Below are positions 43,172-52,275 of a stretch of DNA of 64,000 nucleotides, piece after piece. The position numbers were made by a program, and so were the translations under genes. This DNA is from DASRFR01 sp035651455. GTDB lineage: Bacteria; Acidobacteriota; Terriglobia; Terriglobales; Acidobacteriaceae. Numbering within the stretch: the stretch's first letter is position 1; each line of letters opens with the position of its first letter. The DNA lies in NCBI GenBank assembly GCA_035651455.1, contig DASRFR010000022.1, positions 248,001-312,000 of the forward strand, read 5' to 3'. A model generated the notes under the pieces. The model was not told the DNA's origin, ran no database searches, and was given only the letters and a program-made list of their open reading frames with translations.

Positions 43172-45328
43172 TCAGGCACTCCCTGCCGTCACGATCTCGG
43201 AGAGATCGGCGATGCTCGAGAACTGAAACAAGATTGTGTTGAGCAGCGCCAGGCGACGATCCCGTAGGTTCACCTCGTCGACCATAACCATTACCTTGTC
43301 GAAAAATTCGTCCAGCGGTACTCGTAGCTTTGCCATTTCCCGAAGTCCGCCTGCATAGTCGCGTCTTAAAACCAGTTCTTTAAAGGCCGGCAAAACTTCG
43401 GAGACAACTTGACTTAGCCTTTGCTCTTCTGGCTGAGCGCCAGGAGGGATAGTCAGCAGGCTTTCAGGAATCGTCCGTCCCATTTCTTTGGCCTGTCGCA
43501 GAATATTTTTCGTCCGTTTAAACGCGGCTGCGATGACCTGGAAATCAGCCGTCACTCGCACCGCATTTACGTCCCGGGCGCGGGTGACCGCGTCTACGAT
43601 GTTGTCGCATCCCGCGCGACCGGCCAGGACCGCGTTGACGACATCGTAGGAAAAACCGAGAACATCTTTAAGATAGAACTCAAGGCGCTCTCTGAAAAAG
43701 GAAGCGACCACATCCTTGTACTTTCCTCGTTCGACAAACTTTGCGCGAACAGGCCCGTGCTGGTATGCGTTGTAAGCATCCATGAAAAGAACGCTCAGGC
43801 TGATAGGCAGCTTGTGTTCGGCGATGGTCTTGACGATCCCATTCGCCTGGCGACGAAGAGCGAAGGGGTCCTTCGATCCAGTAGGCTGCAGCCCAAGCGC
43901 GAACATTCCGGCGACGGTATCGGCTTTGTCGCCGATGGAAAGTACTGCTCCTTCAACACTGCGCGGTACACCATCGTCCATCGATTCGGGCTTGTACTGG
44001 TCGTAGATAGTGTCCGCAATCGCGAAACGCGTGGCCTCCGGCAGATCTTCATCCAGCGGCTGTACGCGCGCATACAGACCGCCGACAATGCCCTGCAATT
44101 CGGTGAATTCTTTTACCAGTTCGGTGGTCAGGTCGGCCTTGGCCAGGCAAGCCGCCTTGTGCACTACGCCCGGGCGTATCGCCGTACCACCCTGGCGCAC
44201 ACTCTCGGAAATCCAACTGCACAACCGCTGTACGCGCAGAGTTTTTTCGTAGTAGCTGCCCAAATCCTTCTGAAAAGTGACATTCTTGAGCAGCTTGACA
44301 CGATTCAGCAGCGAGATCTTCTGATCGGTTTGCCAGAAGAAGCGCGCGTCATTGAAGCGGGCACGCAGCACACGCTCGTGTCCATGACGGATTACGCCTG
44401 CTGGGTCGCCATCGACATTCAGAACGGCGAGGAAATGCGGCTTGAGTTTGCCGCCGGCGTCCTCAATCGCGAAATATTTCTGGTGATCCCGCATGACAGT
44501 GACCAGCACTTCTTCGGCTAACGCCAGAAATTCAGGATCGAAGCTGCCCAGGATCACGGAGGGGAATTCGGTCAGATTCACGACCGTATCGAGCAGGGCC
44601 TTGTCCTCTCTCCAGCGCGCACCGGGAACAGTGCGCGTCATTGCGTCGAGTGCCCTGCGGATTTGCTTTTCGCGAGCGTCTTTTCCGAGGACCTTGACTC
44701 GCTCCATGACATCGACGTAGTCCGAACCCGCCCGCGGGATTGCCACGGGACCGTCTGACAGCAAGCGGTGTCCGCGCGAGAAATTGCCTGCCGCAACATC
44801 CGCGAAAGTCAGGGGAAGGACCTGCTCGTCCAGCATGGCGACGATCCAGCGCACGGGACGCACATACCGCTCCCCAGGCTTGCGCCAGTACATGTTTTTA
44901 GGCCAGGGAATGGCAGAAATCTCTTTCGGCAGGTTTTCGGAGAGAATTTCGCGGGCACTCCGGCCTTTCCTGGTGACTTCCGCGGCAACGTATTCGCCTT
45001 TCGGAGTAGTGACGCGAGCGAGCCTGGTGACGTCGACCCCGACTTTCCTGGCGAAGGCCTGTGCTGCCGGCGTGGGCTGGCCATCCTTGAAGGCCACGTT
45101 AACCGATGGGCCGTTGAGGGTTTCAGTCACATCGGGTTGTGATGAAGCAATGTCCTGCGCAATCACCGCCAGGCGGCGAGGAGTGTCAAAGCGAGTGATT
45201 ATGCCAGAGGCCGACAGCCGCTCACGTTGAAGCAGATCGCGAACCCGGCGCTGCAACTCCTCCGCTCCGGCATCAATCATGCGTGCCGGAATCTCTTCAC
45301 AACCAATCTCAAGCAGGAAATCAGGCAT
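43172..45328 (-). CDS. glyS: Glycyl-tRNA synthetase beta subunit
   Basis: A 718-residue subunit of the tetrameric (alpha2beta2) bacterial glycyl-tRNA synthetase. The N-terminus MPDFLLEIGCEEIPARM, the central GVPRSVEGAVLSIGDKADTV and a C-terminal anticodon-binding region with R-E-R-L-E-F-Y-L are diagnostic. It follows glyQ by 101 bases. I see no T-box-like leader. Confidence 0.97.
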   Translation of the reverse strand: MPDFLLEIGCEEIPARMIDAGAEELQRRVRDLLQRERLSASGIITRFDTPRRLAVIAQDIASSQPDVTETLNGPSVNVAFKDGQPTPAAQAFARKVGVDVTRLARVTTPKGEYVAAEVTRKGRSAREILSENLPKEISAIPWPKNMYWRKPGERYVRPVRWIVAMLDEQVLPLTFADVAAGNFSRGHRLLSDGPVAIPRAGSDYVDVMERVKVLGKDAREKQIRRALDAMTRTVPGARWREDKALLDTVVNLTEFPSVILGSFDPEFLALAEEVLVTVMRDHQKYFAIEDAGGKLKPHFLAVLNVDGDPAGVIRHGHERVLRARFNDARFFWQTDQKISLLNRVKLLKNVTFQKDLGSYYEKTLRVQRLCSWISESVRQGGTAIRPGVVHKAACLAKADLTTELVKEFTELQGIVGGLYARVQPLDEDLPEATRFAIADTIYDQYKPESMDDGVPRSVEGAVLSIGDKADTVAGMFALGLQPTGSKDPFALRRQANGIVKTIAEHKLPISLSVLFMDAYNAYQHGPVRAKFVERGKYKDVVASFFRERLEFYLKDVLGFSYDVVNAVLAGRAGCDNIVDAVTRARDVNAVRVTADFQVIAAAFKRTKNILRQAKEMGRTIPESLLTIPPGAQPEEQRLSQVVSEVLPAFKELVLRRDYAGGLREMAKLRVPLDEFFDKVMVMVDEVNLRDRRLALLNTILFQFSSIADLSEIVTAGSA

Positions 45329-45429
45329 TTAGTAAACTTTCATTCTCTCAAAACCGGTCATTAGTGAATGTGAGCACGGTCACAGAATGGTTGGCCTTGA
45401 AACGGCTTCGAACAGGCGCCATCACGCAC

Positions 45430-46443
45430 TCATCCTACCGGCGTCATCGTGATCACCTTCGGTTTGATGGCAGCTTGCGGCTCCTTAGTTTCAGCTTTAT
45501 CCTGCTGCTGATCCATATAGGCCTTTGCGATGCCGACTGCGAGGGCGCGAACTCGCGCAATGACTCCCACGCGCTCGGTCACGGAGATCGCTCCGCGCGC
45601 GTCCAGGATGTTGAAAAGGTGCGAGCACTTGAGGCAGAGATCGTAAGCGGCGAGCAGAGGGAAGCGCTTGCGCTCGCCGACGAGGCCATCATCTTCAACT
45701 TTTTTCTCGCGCAGAGCAGCGTATCCATCCAGCAAGCTCTTGCATTCCAACTCGAAGAGTTCGAAATGTTTCCATGTCTTCTCTACGTCCGCAGCCTCAA
45801 AATTGTAGACGGAGAACTGCTGCTCATCGGCGAATCGCACATCTCCGTAGGTCGTCGCACGACCTGTTTCCGGATCGCGAGCCCAGACAATATCGTAGAT
45901 TGAGTCCACATCCTGCAGGAACGCCGCTATCCGTTCGAGGCCATAGGTGAGTTCCGCGGAGATGGGAAACAGGTCGATACCTCCGCATTGCTGGAAATAT
46001 GTGAATTGCGTGACCTCCAGGCCATCGAGCATCACCTGCCAGCCGATGCCCCAGGCTCCCAGTGTGGGCGATTCCCAGTTATCTTCTTCGAATTTGACGT
46101 CATGCTGCCGCAATTCGATCCCGATCGCGCCCAACGATTGCAGGTAGAGATCCTGTACGTTTTCCGGCGGAGGCTTCAGAATGACCTGCAACTGCGTGTG
46201 TTTGAACAGGCGATTGGGGTTCTCGCCGTAACGACCGTCGGCAGGTCGGCGCGAGGGCTGGAGATACGCGACCTTATACGGTTGCGGCCCGAGCACCCGC
46301 AGAAAGGTTTCCGGGGCCATCGTGCCGGCGCCTACTTCGACATCGTAGGGCTGCTGCAGCACACAACCGCGCTCAGCCCAGAATGTCTGCAGCTTGAGAA
46401 TGAGTTCCTGGAATGTTGGCGGATTGAAGTTAGATGAGGTCAC
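45430..46443 (-). CDS. glyQ: Glycyl-tRNA synthetase alpha subunit
   Basis: A 337-residue catalytic subunit, recognisable from FQELILKLQTFWAERGCVLQ, YDVEVGAGTMAPETFLR and PSRRPADGRYGENPNR. It is about 30-40 residues longer than usual because of a Lys/Gln/Glu-rich C-terminal tail after IAKAYM. It works with the glyS product; recO lies just upstream. Confidence 0.97.
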   Translation of the reverse strand: MTSSNFNPPTFQELILKLQTFWAERGCVLQQPYDVEVGAGTMAPETFLRVLGPQPYKVAYLQPSRRPADGRYGENPNRLFKHTQLQVILKPPPENVQDLYLQSLGAIGIELRQHDVKFEEDNWESPTLGAWGIGWQVMLDGLEVTQFTYFQQCGGIDLFPISAELTYGLERIAAFLQDVDSIYDIVWARDPETGRATTYGDVRFADEQQFSVYNFEAADVEKTWKHFELFELECKSLLDGYAALREKKVEDDGLVGERKRFPLLAAYDLCLKCSHLFNILDARGAISVTERVGVIARVRALAVGIAKAYMDQQQDKAETKEPQAAIKPKVITMTPVG

Positions 46444-46521
46444 GCGTCTGTCTTTATGGAGCGAGTGCTCAGGAATCGGTACTCAGCAGGCCGATCCTTT
46501 CGGGACACTTAAAAAGCAAGG

Positions 46522-47265
46522 CTAAGCGTTGATCCTGTCCAGCATTCCCGCGGTTACCAACTTCTTCTCGATATGGCGTTCGAGTGTTTGCAGCAGAAAT
46601 TTTCGCAGATCCGCGCCACGAGCCTTGGCCCAACCGTCATGGGAAAACTTCTCGACCGGAGTGCGGAACATCTGCGCTGCCAAGCTACGCGACTCTGCCG
46701 AGATCTCGGAGGACGCCAGCCGCTTGTCATCGAGGCACATGAGCCCGTCCGTCAGGACGTGAAAAAAGGCGCGGCTGCCGTTCAGAGCGCGGCCGCAAAC
46801 CATGCACTCCGATAATTCCGGCAGAAACCCTACCAAACGCGTCATCCAAAGCTCGAAGTAGGTCACCGGCATCCAGATGTCAGGCCCCTCCAGACAAGCC
46901 AGCACCGCCAATGTCAGGCGGAAAATGGCGTCGTTCGCCTCGTGGTCGGGCAGCAGTTCATCGAGCAATTCAGCGACATGCCCGAGCGCAATGGCCCGCG
47001 CGTACGTCACGCCCGTGGCCAGAGGCGAGTTAATCACTTCGCACGAATTCAGGCGCGTCAGTTCCTGCCGCTCGCGATCTTGATAGAAGGCCCGAACGTA
47101 GGTAAGCGGCTCCAATGCTCCACCAAACCTGCGCTTCGACTTTTTGGCCGAACGCGCCACCCCGCGAACCTTGCCTTCCATCCGGGTGAACAGCGTTACC
47201 AGCAGGTCTGCCTCGCGCAAGGGATAAGTACGCAGGACTATCGCCTCCGACTCCTTCAGCGCCAT
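46522..47265 (-). CDS. recO: DNA repair protein RecO
   Basis: A 247-residue recombination mediator of the RecFOR pathway. An N-terminal OB fold (MALKESEAIVLRTYPLREAD, VRGVARSAKKSKRRFGGALEP) is followed by a helical domain. Of the usual Cys pairs, CMVCG is visible, while the second pair around GLMCLDDK is only partly kept. The ATG at 47265 gives the typical RecO N-terminus; a GTG at 47277 would add four residues. It is 78 bases upstream of glyQ. Confidence 0.92.
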   Translation of the reverse strand: MALKESEAIVLRTYPLREADLLVTLFTRMEGKVRGVARSAKKSKRRFGGALEPLTYVRAFYQDRERQELTRLNSCEVINSPLATGVTYARAIALGHVAELLDELLPDHEANDAIFRLTLAVLACLEGPDIWMPVTYFELWMTRLVGFLPELSECMVCGRALNGSRAFFHVLTDGLMCLDDKRLASSEISAESRSLAAQMFRTPVEKFSHDGWAKARGADLRKFLLQTLERHIEKKLVTAGMLDRINA

Positions 47266-47468
47266 GGAACCCGCCACTCCCTGCCGGAAGCCCGTGGTGA
47301 CACTACGAACACCGCATGCGGTGGATTAAGCTTCGATTGTAATGGAGGGGAACAGAGATGGAAAGGCGGCGGACAGACGGGCGAATGATTTTCGTGAGGC
47401 CGACCAGCGCATCCTGCAATGGCTCTCATTCCTTCGTTGAGGTGACGAGTTGCCGCCGCAAAAGCGAA

Positions 47469-47495
47469 GCGCACACCGTTCACACAAGTGTGCGC
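47469..47495 (-). terminator. Terminator downstream of the ferredoxin gene
   Basis: GCGCACAC (47469-47476) pairs perfectly with GTGTGCGC (47488-47495) over an 11-base loop; on the minus strand it is followed by TTCGCTTTT. It lies 26 bases after the ferredoxin stop. Confidence 0.6.
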
Positions 47496-47521
47496 CTGCA
47501 GGAATCTATCACGGGGCGGGC

Positions 47522-47782
47522 CTAGCGCCCGTAGTACTGTGCGTTGCGCTCGGTAAACGCCTTCCACTTCTCCGGCAGATCGTCGAGGGCGAAAATGGCC
47601 GATACCGGGCACACGGGAACGCAGGCACCGCAGTCGATGCACTCCACCGGGTCGATGTAGAGCATCTCTTCGGCAGCATGTGCCTCTTCGTCCTTCTTGG
47701 GATGAATGCAATCCACGGGGCAAGCATCGACACACGCTGTGTCCTTTGTTCCAATACAAGGTTCTGCGATCACGTAAGCCAT
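47522..47782 (-). CDS. 7Fe-type ferredoxin ([3Fe-4S][4Fe-4S])
   Basis: An 86-residue electron carrier. The N-terminal motif is C-x7-C-x3-C-P (Cys9, Cys17, Cys21), with a Thr where 8Fe ferredoxins have the extra cluster Cys, as in Azotobacter FdI-type proteins. The second motif is CIDCGACVPVCP. An extra free Cys25 is also kept. The C-terminal WKAFTERNAQYY segment is typical of this subfamily. It lies 120 bases downstream of the aconitase-family gene on the same strand; the physiological partner is unknown. Confidence 0.92.
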   Translation of the reverse strand: MAYVIAEPCIGTKDTACVDACPVDCIHPKKDEEAHAAEEMLYIDPVECIDCGACVPVCPVSAIFALDDLPEKWKAFTERNAQYYGR

Positions 47783-47902
47783 AAGAATGTTGTCTCCTGG
47801 AGTTCCCCTGGCTCCTCAGCATTGCGGCGGGGCATTTCGGAACCGCACATTTTAGCAAGAATGCCTGTTTGCGTACAGGATAGCGCACTTTGTGGAACGG
47901 CT

Positions 47903-49960
47903 CTACACCGACACCAACTCTTCTCGAGCTTGGTACTCCACGATGTAGCCGGCGACTGCACTGGCCGCGACCGTGTAGGGCGAGGCCAGGTACATCTGGC
48001 CGGGGCCGCTCCGGCCCGGGAAGTTGCGGTTTTGAGCACTGATTACAATCTGGTCGGGACGGGTGGAGACGCCGGGCCCGGCGTTGATGCAAGCCCCACA
48101 ACTGGGCTCAATGACATGGGCGCCAGCTTTGTGAAAGATGTCCAGATATCCTTTGCGCATGCAGTATTCGCGCGTGTCTTGCGATCCGAACTGGATGTAG
48201 AACTGGACTGAAGGCGATACGCGCTTTCCGTGCCGGAGAGCGTCCGCAAGCACGGCGGCGTACATATCCATGTCCTCATTCTTGCCGGCCGTGCAGGTGC
48301 CGCCATAGGCAATTTCGACCGGCACCGGTGTGTTCAGGTCGCGGATGTATTTGCCGTTTCCGGGATCGCCAGGTGTGGCCACCATTGGCGTGATTTCGGC
48401 CGCGTCCAGTTCAATGACGTCGGCGTATTCGGCGTCGCGGTCGCTGTGCAGACCCTCAATCATTTTTGCCGCGGCATCCCGATTCACGCCCCGACGCTCC
48501 ACCAGGAAATCCACGACTTTCTCATCAGGAGCGACAATGCCCGTAAAGCCGCCGATCTCAGCGGCCATATTGGTCATGGTGGCACGCTCGTCCACACTAA
48601 GCGCCTCGACGGCGTCGCCCGCGTATTCCATTACTTTTGCGAGCGCTTTTCCGGAACGGACGTACTCCAAGGAAAGAATTTTGAGGATGAAATCTTTCGC
48701 GGTCACATTGGGCTGCTTTTTGCCACGAATAGTCACTCGAACGGACTCTGGGATCTTCACCCGCACATCCTTAGTGATCCAGGAATTGAAGACGTCGGTG
48801 GTGCCGATCCCGAAAGCTACACACCCCATGGCTCCGACGTGTGGCGTATGGGAGTCGGAGCCCACATTCACCTGTCCGGGGAGGGCGTAGGACTCGAGCA
48901 TCACCGAGTGGCAAATTCCCTCGGAACCCTTCCGATCCTTTAATTCGCCATGGAGCTTGATGCCTTGCTTGTTGGCGAAATCTTCCTGTTTGAGCTTGAG
49001 TTGGGTTGCGAGATCAAGCAGGCCAATTTTCTTTTTTTCTTCGGAGATTACTTCGTCGAGAAAGGTCAGGTGATCGCGGAAGAAGCGGATAGTTGAGGCG
49101 TCGTTCACCTGTGCGTCTTTGCCAACGAAGTGTTCGAAGAAGATGGCCGCCATGGGAGTGACATACTCATGGCTGAAGCGCAGGTCCACGCGCGTGAAAC
49201 CTGTATCGCCCGGCTTCACCGCGGGGACGCCAATTCCGCCATCCGGCCGAAGCATATGTTTTGCAAAAATCTTTTCGGTGATGGTCATGGGCCGACTTCC
49301 GGTCTCGATCGGGGGCAGTGAAACCTTGTTCTGCAGGCGCGCGACGTTGAACGGAAACAGCCCGCCGTACTCGATCACCTGCTTTGTGATCTGATCCTCG
49401 CCCACCATGAACTCGTTGAGCGCGATCTCCTCGCCGGCGCGGATTTTGTCGATCAAGGAAAAATTCGTGGAAGTCAGGAGGCCCAGGTTCTGACAATTCT
49501 GTTTGTAGATGCGCTCAATATTTTCGGCGATGACCACCTGGATTCCGGCGCTCATCTCCGCATAAGGAGATTGCTCGCGGCTGGATCCCTTGCCACGGCG
49601 CTTGCCGCTCACCGCGCAGACGAAGCCTCCCCTTTTAACTTCACCACGGCCGATGGGAGTAACACCACCGCATTTCAACCCGAGGTAGGGAATTTCGCCA
49701 AGCGTCTGGTCGAAGTAGAAGCAGTAGTGGGCGGGGGTGATTTCGTCGGTTGAAATGTCATCCCGCAGCTTGGGGTTGTTGGCGGGATTCTTCGTGTCCC
49801 AGGGCAGGTCCTCGCCCGAAAGTTGCCGCTTGATCAGATCCGGGTCTTCGGTCAAGAAAAGGATCCGCCCTTGCAACCGGACGCGGTCCGGCCGCTTTTC
49901 AATCTTGCGCTGCCTGAGTGAATCGATCACGGTCTGATCCTGGGAAAGGTCTTCTGGCAC
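47903..49960 (-). CDS. Aconitase/isopropylmalate isomerase-family hydratase with swivel domain first
   Basis: A 685-residue hydro-lyase with domain order opposite to AcnA: the small swivel domain (DDISTDEITPAHYC, VSGKRRGKGSSREQSPYAE) occupies about residues 60-200, and the large Fe-S domain follows. Cluster ligands are Cys556 (GGTCTAGKNED), Cys621 and Cys624 (SCGACI). Other conserved segments are GSDSHTPHVGAMG and NRNFPGRSGPG. Sequence features are closer to LeuC/LeuD than to mitochondrial-type aconitase. Citrate, homocitrate or isopropylmalate are possible substrates. It starts with GTG and is probably co-transcribed with the ferredoxin gene. Confidence 0.85.
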   Translation of the reverse strand: MPEDLSQDQTVIDSLRQRKIEKRPDRVRLQGRILFLTEDPDLIKRQLSGEDLPWDTKNPANNPKLRDDISTDEITPAHYCFYFDQTLGEIPYLGLKCGGVTPIGRGEVKRGGFVCAVSGKRRGKGSSREQSPYAEMSAGIQVVIAENIERIYKQNCQNLGLLTSTNFSLIDKIRAGEEIALNEFMVGEDQITKQVIEYGGLFPFNVARLQNKVSLPPIETGSRPMTITEKIFAKHMLRPDGGIGVPAVKPGDTGFTRVDLRFSHEYVTPMAAIFFEHFVGKDAQVNDASTIRFFRDHLTFLDEVISEEKKKIGLLDLATQLKLKQEDFANKQGIKLHGELKDRKGSEGICHSVMLESYALPGQVNVGSDSHTPHVGAMGCVAFGIGTTDVFNSWITKDVRVKIPESVRVTIRGKKQPNVTAKDFILKILSLEYVRSGKALAKVMEYAGDAVEALSVDERATMTNMAAEIGGFTGIVAPDEKVVDFLVERRGVNRDAAAKMIEGLHSDRDAEYADVIELDAAEITPMVATPGDPGNGKYIRDLNTPVPVEIAYGGTCTAGKNEDMDMYAAVLADALRHGKRVSPSVQFYIQFGSQDTREYCMRKGYLDIFHKAGAHVIEPSCGACINAGPGVSTRPDQIVISAQNRNFPGRSGPGQMYLASPYTVAASAVAGYIVEYQAREELVSV

Positions 49961-50113
49961 ACGATCTACTCTCGCCTGCCATCCTCAAAATCTATTCTAA
50001 ACCGGTTTGGTATTTGCAGCAGCGTAGGCGGACCACTGTGACGGGCGTGCCAGGAATCTGCCTCCGGAATGGAGAGCAGATCCCTGCCAAGTGCGGAAGG
50101 ATAGGTCCAGGGA

Positions 50114-50425
50114 CTAATTTTCCCGGTGAAACTCAGCCTTCTTCATGGTCGCATGTTCCTGTCGGTACATGCGCGCGACATCCCCTAACGGCAACTCATG
50201 CGAAGGTATAGCGAATTCCCACAGAGGCCGCTCGCCATGCTCGATGCGGTAGCCATTGCTGCCGCGCAGGTTCTGGAAGTCCGCCATGTCCTTGCGGGAG
50301 GCGCCCTGGCGGTGCTCGTAGGGACTGTAAACAGAAACCATAGGCGACGAGGTCAATACGGCGGCATTTTGTGCAAATGCCGCAGTACCACAGAAAAGAC
50401 AGGCCAAAAATACGATCTTTCTCAT
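50114..50425 (-). CDS. Small exported protein, hypothetical
   Basis: A 103-residue protein with a clean signal peptide (MRKIVFLACLFCGTAAFAQ, cleaved after AFA). The mature part is polar, with SVYSPYEHRQGASRKDMADF and WEFAIPSHELPLGDVARMYR. A GGAG precedes the ATG. I recognise no family; it looks like one of the many small secreted proteins of Acidobacteria. Confidence 0.65.
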   Translation of the reverse strand: MRKIVFLACLFCGTAAFAQNAAVLTSSPMVSVYSPYEHRQGASRKDMADFQNLRGSNGYRIEHGERPLWEFAIPSHELPLGDVARMYRQEHATMKKAEFHREN

Positions 50426-50615
50426 GGGCGTGCTCCGAGTAAACCAGGCCAGCCGGAACGTGCTATCGCCGTCCCGTACAGGCCCTCATCGGATACATGC
50501 AACTGCGTGACCAACGTGGAGCGGCTGAAATGCTGGCCTTTGCGGCGCACGAACGCAGTCGAGAGCAAGACTTTGCACAACTTTGGAGGCAAGGATTCTG
50601 CGGCGGCGGGACCGC

Positions 50616-51446
50616 TTATTTGACGTACTCGCGGGGATCGGGAAGGGGCACCAGGCCGCGACCGCCCATCACTTCAGCGAATTCGTGCATCAAGGCCTCG
50701 TGCACCAGGCCGTTCGTGGCAAGAGTTTCGCGGCTGTCGATCTGAAACGGGGAACCATCGAACCGGGTGACCCGCCCCCCCGCTTCCTCAATAATCAAAA
50801 CCCCGGCGGCGGTATCCCAAGGGTTGAGATTGAATTCCCAGAACGCATCGAAACGTCCCGAGGCAACGCAGCATAAGTCCAGGGCTGCCGACCCGGCTCG
50901 GCGCACGCCGTGTGTTTTGAGCGTGATCTGGTGATAGAAGAAAATGTTTGGGTTCTTGTGGCGCTTGTGGCTGGGAAAGCCGGTTGCGGTCAAACACCCG
51001 TCCAGGCGCGCGGTCTCTGAAACCTGAATGCGAGTTTCATTGAGGTAAGCCCCGCTGCCTGTTTCAGCGGCGAACATCTCGTCACGCGTGGGATCGTAAA
51101 TAACGCCCGCCACCCGACGCCCTTTGTGCTCGAGAGCTAATGAGACGCAAAAGACGGGGAAGCCGTGCGCGAAATTCGTGGTGCCATCCAGCGGATCCAC
51201 ATACCACCGGTAGTCGCCCCCAAGCTCAATGCGCGCTCCCTCTTCGCCCAGTACATTATGGTCCGGCCAGCGTGAGCGAATGTGTTTGAGGATGAGCGCC
51301 TCGGACTGACGATCCGCGATCGTGACCAGATCGGCCTCGCCCTTGTATTCGACTTTAAGATGAGCCCGGAAGTGTCCCATAAGGAGTGCGCCCGCTTCTC
51401 GTGCGATGTCCATCATGGCGGGTACGAATTGGCTCTTAGAATGCAT
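50616..51446 (-). CDS. suhB: Inositol monophosphatase family protein
   Basis: A 276-residue Mg2+-dependent phosphatase. Metal-binding motifs are GEEGARI, YVDPLDGTTNFAHGFPVF and WDTAAGVLIIEEAGG. Length and motifs fit SuhB-type enzymes, which act on inositol monophosphates and related substrates and, in some bacteria, in rRNA transcription. Naming to the gene level is tentative. Confidence 0.88.
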   Translation of the reverse strand: MHSKSQFVPAMMDIAREAGALLMGHFRAHLKVEYKGEADLVTIADRQSEALILKHIRSRWPDHNVLGEEGARIELGGDYRWYVDPLDGTTNFAHGFPVFCVSLALEHKGRRVAGVIYDPTRDEMFAAETGSGAYLNETRIQVSETARLDGCLTATGFPSHKRHKNPNIFFYHQITLKTHGVRRAGSAALDLCCVASGRFDAFWEFNLNPWDTAAGVLIIEEAGGRVTRFDGSPFQIDSRETLATNGLVHEALMHEFAEVMGGRGLVPLPDPREYVK

Positions 51447-51541
51447 GGTCGTGAAGTCTGCTGTCGAAAGCGGAAAGGCAGAAAAACAAGAATGCCCCGG
51501 AAATCACGTACTCAGGCGCGAATGCTTAGCGGCACTCCGTA

Positions 51542-51823
51542 CTACTTTCTCCTGCCGCCATCTTCCGCGATGTACATGATCTCGTGTTTGAAAATGAAGA
51601 GATTTGGACCGTCCTCGCGAGTGAGGCGGACCATGTTCTTATCGTAGTACTCAATCCAGCCGCGCACGACTTCGCCGTCAAGCAGCTTGAGGCTCACCGG
51701 CTTTTGCTTGTCCCCTAAGTTTTTCAGGTACGCCGCCTCTTCAAATGTGTCCTCTGGCGGGGGCGTTTTCCCTCTGCGCATCGCGTTTGAATTATTTTGC
51801 ATGTGGAAAGGCATGCTTGGCAT
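51542..51823 (-). CDS. Divergent Hfq-like Sm-fold RNA chaperone
   Basis: A 93-residue protein with an Sm/LSm core. The Sm1-like segment is VSLKLLDGEVVRGWIEYYDK, and the Sm2-like segment is NLFIFKHEIMYI, where the Hfq signature YKHA becomes FKHE but Lys-His is kept. The preceding helix is FEEAAYLKNLGDKQ. The first 25 residues are low in complexity. It would form a ring and bind RNA if the fold is right. Start codons at residues 1, 4 and 7 are all possible. Confidence 0.75.
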   Translation of the reverse strand: MPSMPFHMQNNSNAMRRGKTPPPEDTFEEAAYLKNLGDKQKPVSLKLLDGEVVRGWIEYYDKNMVRLTREDGPNLFIFKHEIMYIAEDGGRRK

Positions 51824-51850
51824 TTTACACGGGCCAAGCCGGAGACCTTC

Positions 51851-52177
51851 TTAGGGATTCAGTTCCCCTCGCATGTGTTTCGAAAGCTTCTCAATGCGCT
51901 TCAGCTTATCTAAAGTGTCCTTCGGCATAAGACCTTGATTGACTTGAGAGATGTCATTGGGAATGGTTTGCGCCAGATCCGACATTTCGCGGGCTTCCCG
52001 TTGCAGTTGAACAAAGTCGATGCGGGCGGAGGGCGCTGCTGCGGGCGGCTTGTCGGCATGAGGAATGCCGGTCCGCTCGGCCGATTGCGGTGGACGGGGA
52101 AAACGTGATTGCGCTGAGAGCAGAGCTGCAAAAATCAGCGGTAGCAATGAGCCACGTAGAAGAGTATTTCGGGTCAC
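51851..52177 (-). CDS. Small exported protein, hypothetical
   Basis: A 108-residue protein: signal peptide (LLPLIFAALLSAQS), a Pro/Ala-rich linker, then a helical domain (IDFVQLQREAREMSDLAQTI to LDKLKRIEKLSKHMRGEL) that may form a coiled coil. It starts with GTG behind GGGAGG. Function unknown; similar short helical secreted proteins are frequent in Acidobacteria. Confidence 0.68.
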   Translation of the reverse strand: MTRNTLLRGSLLPLIFAALLSAQSRFPRPPQSAERTGIPHADKPPAAAPSARIDFVQLQREAREMSDLAQTIPNDISQVNQGLMPKDTLDKLKRIEKLSKHMRGELNP

Positions 52178-52275
52178 CTTGGCCTCCCCTGCTGTGGATA
52201 ATCCGGTCGACCTGGAATTAGTCTACTGCAGGGGTTTGTCGCTGGATCTACGCCTTGCATCTACGTAAAGGTTAG

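Noticed and set aside
43421..44521. 366-residue open frame on the plus strand
   Set aside because: Antisense to glyS, with His/Arg/Gln-rich composition and no family features; a shadow of a GC-rich gene.
43095..46521. Possible T-box or other riboswitch ahead of glyQ or glyS
   Set aside because: The short gaps (78 and 101 bases) show no T-box-like conserved bulge or terminator-antiterminator pair.
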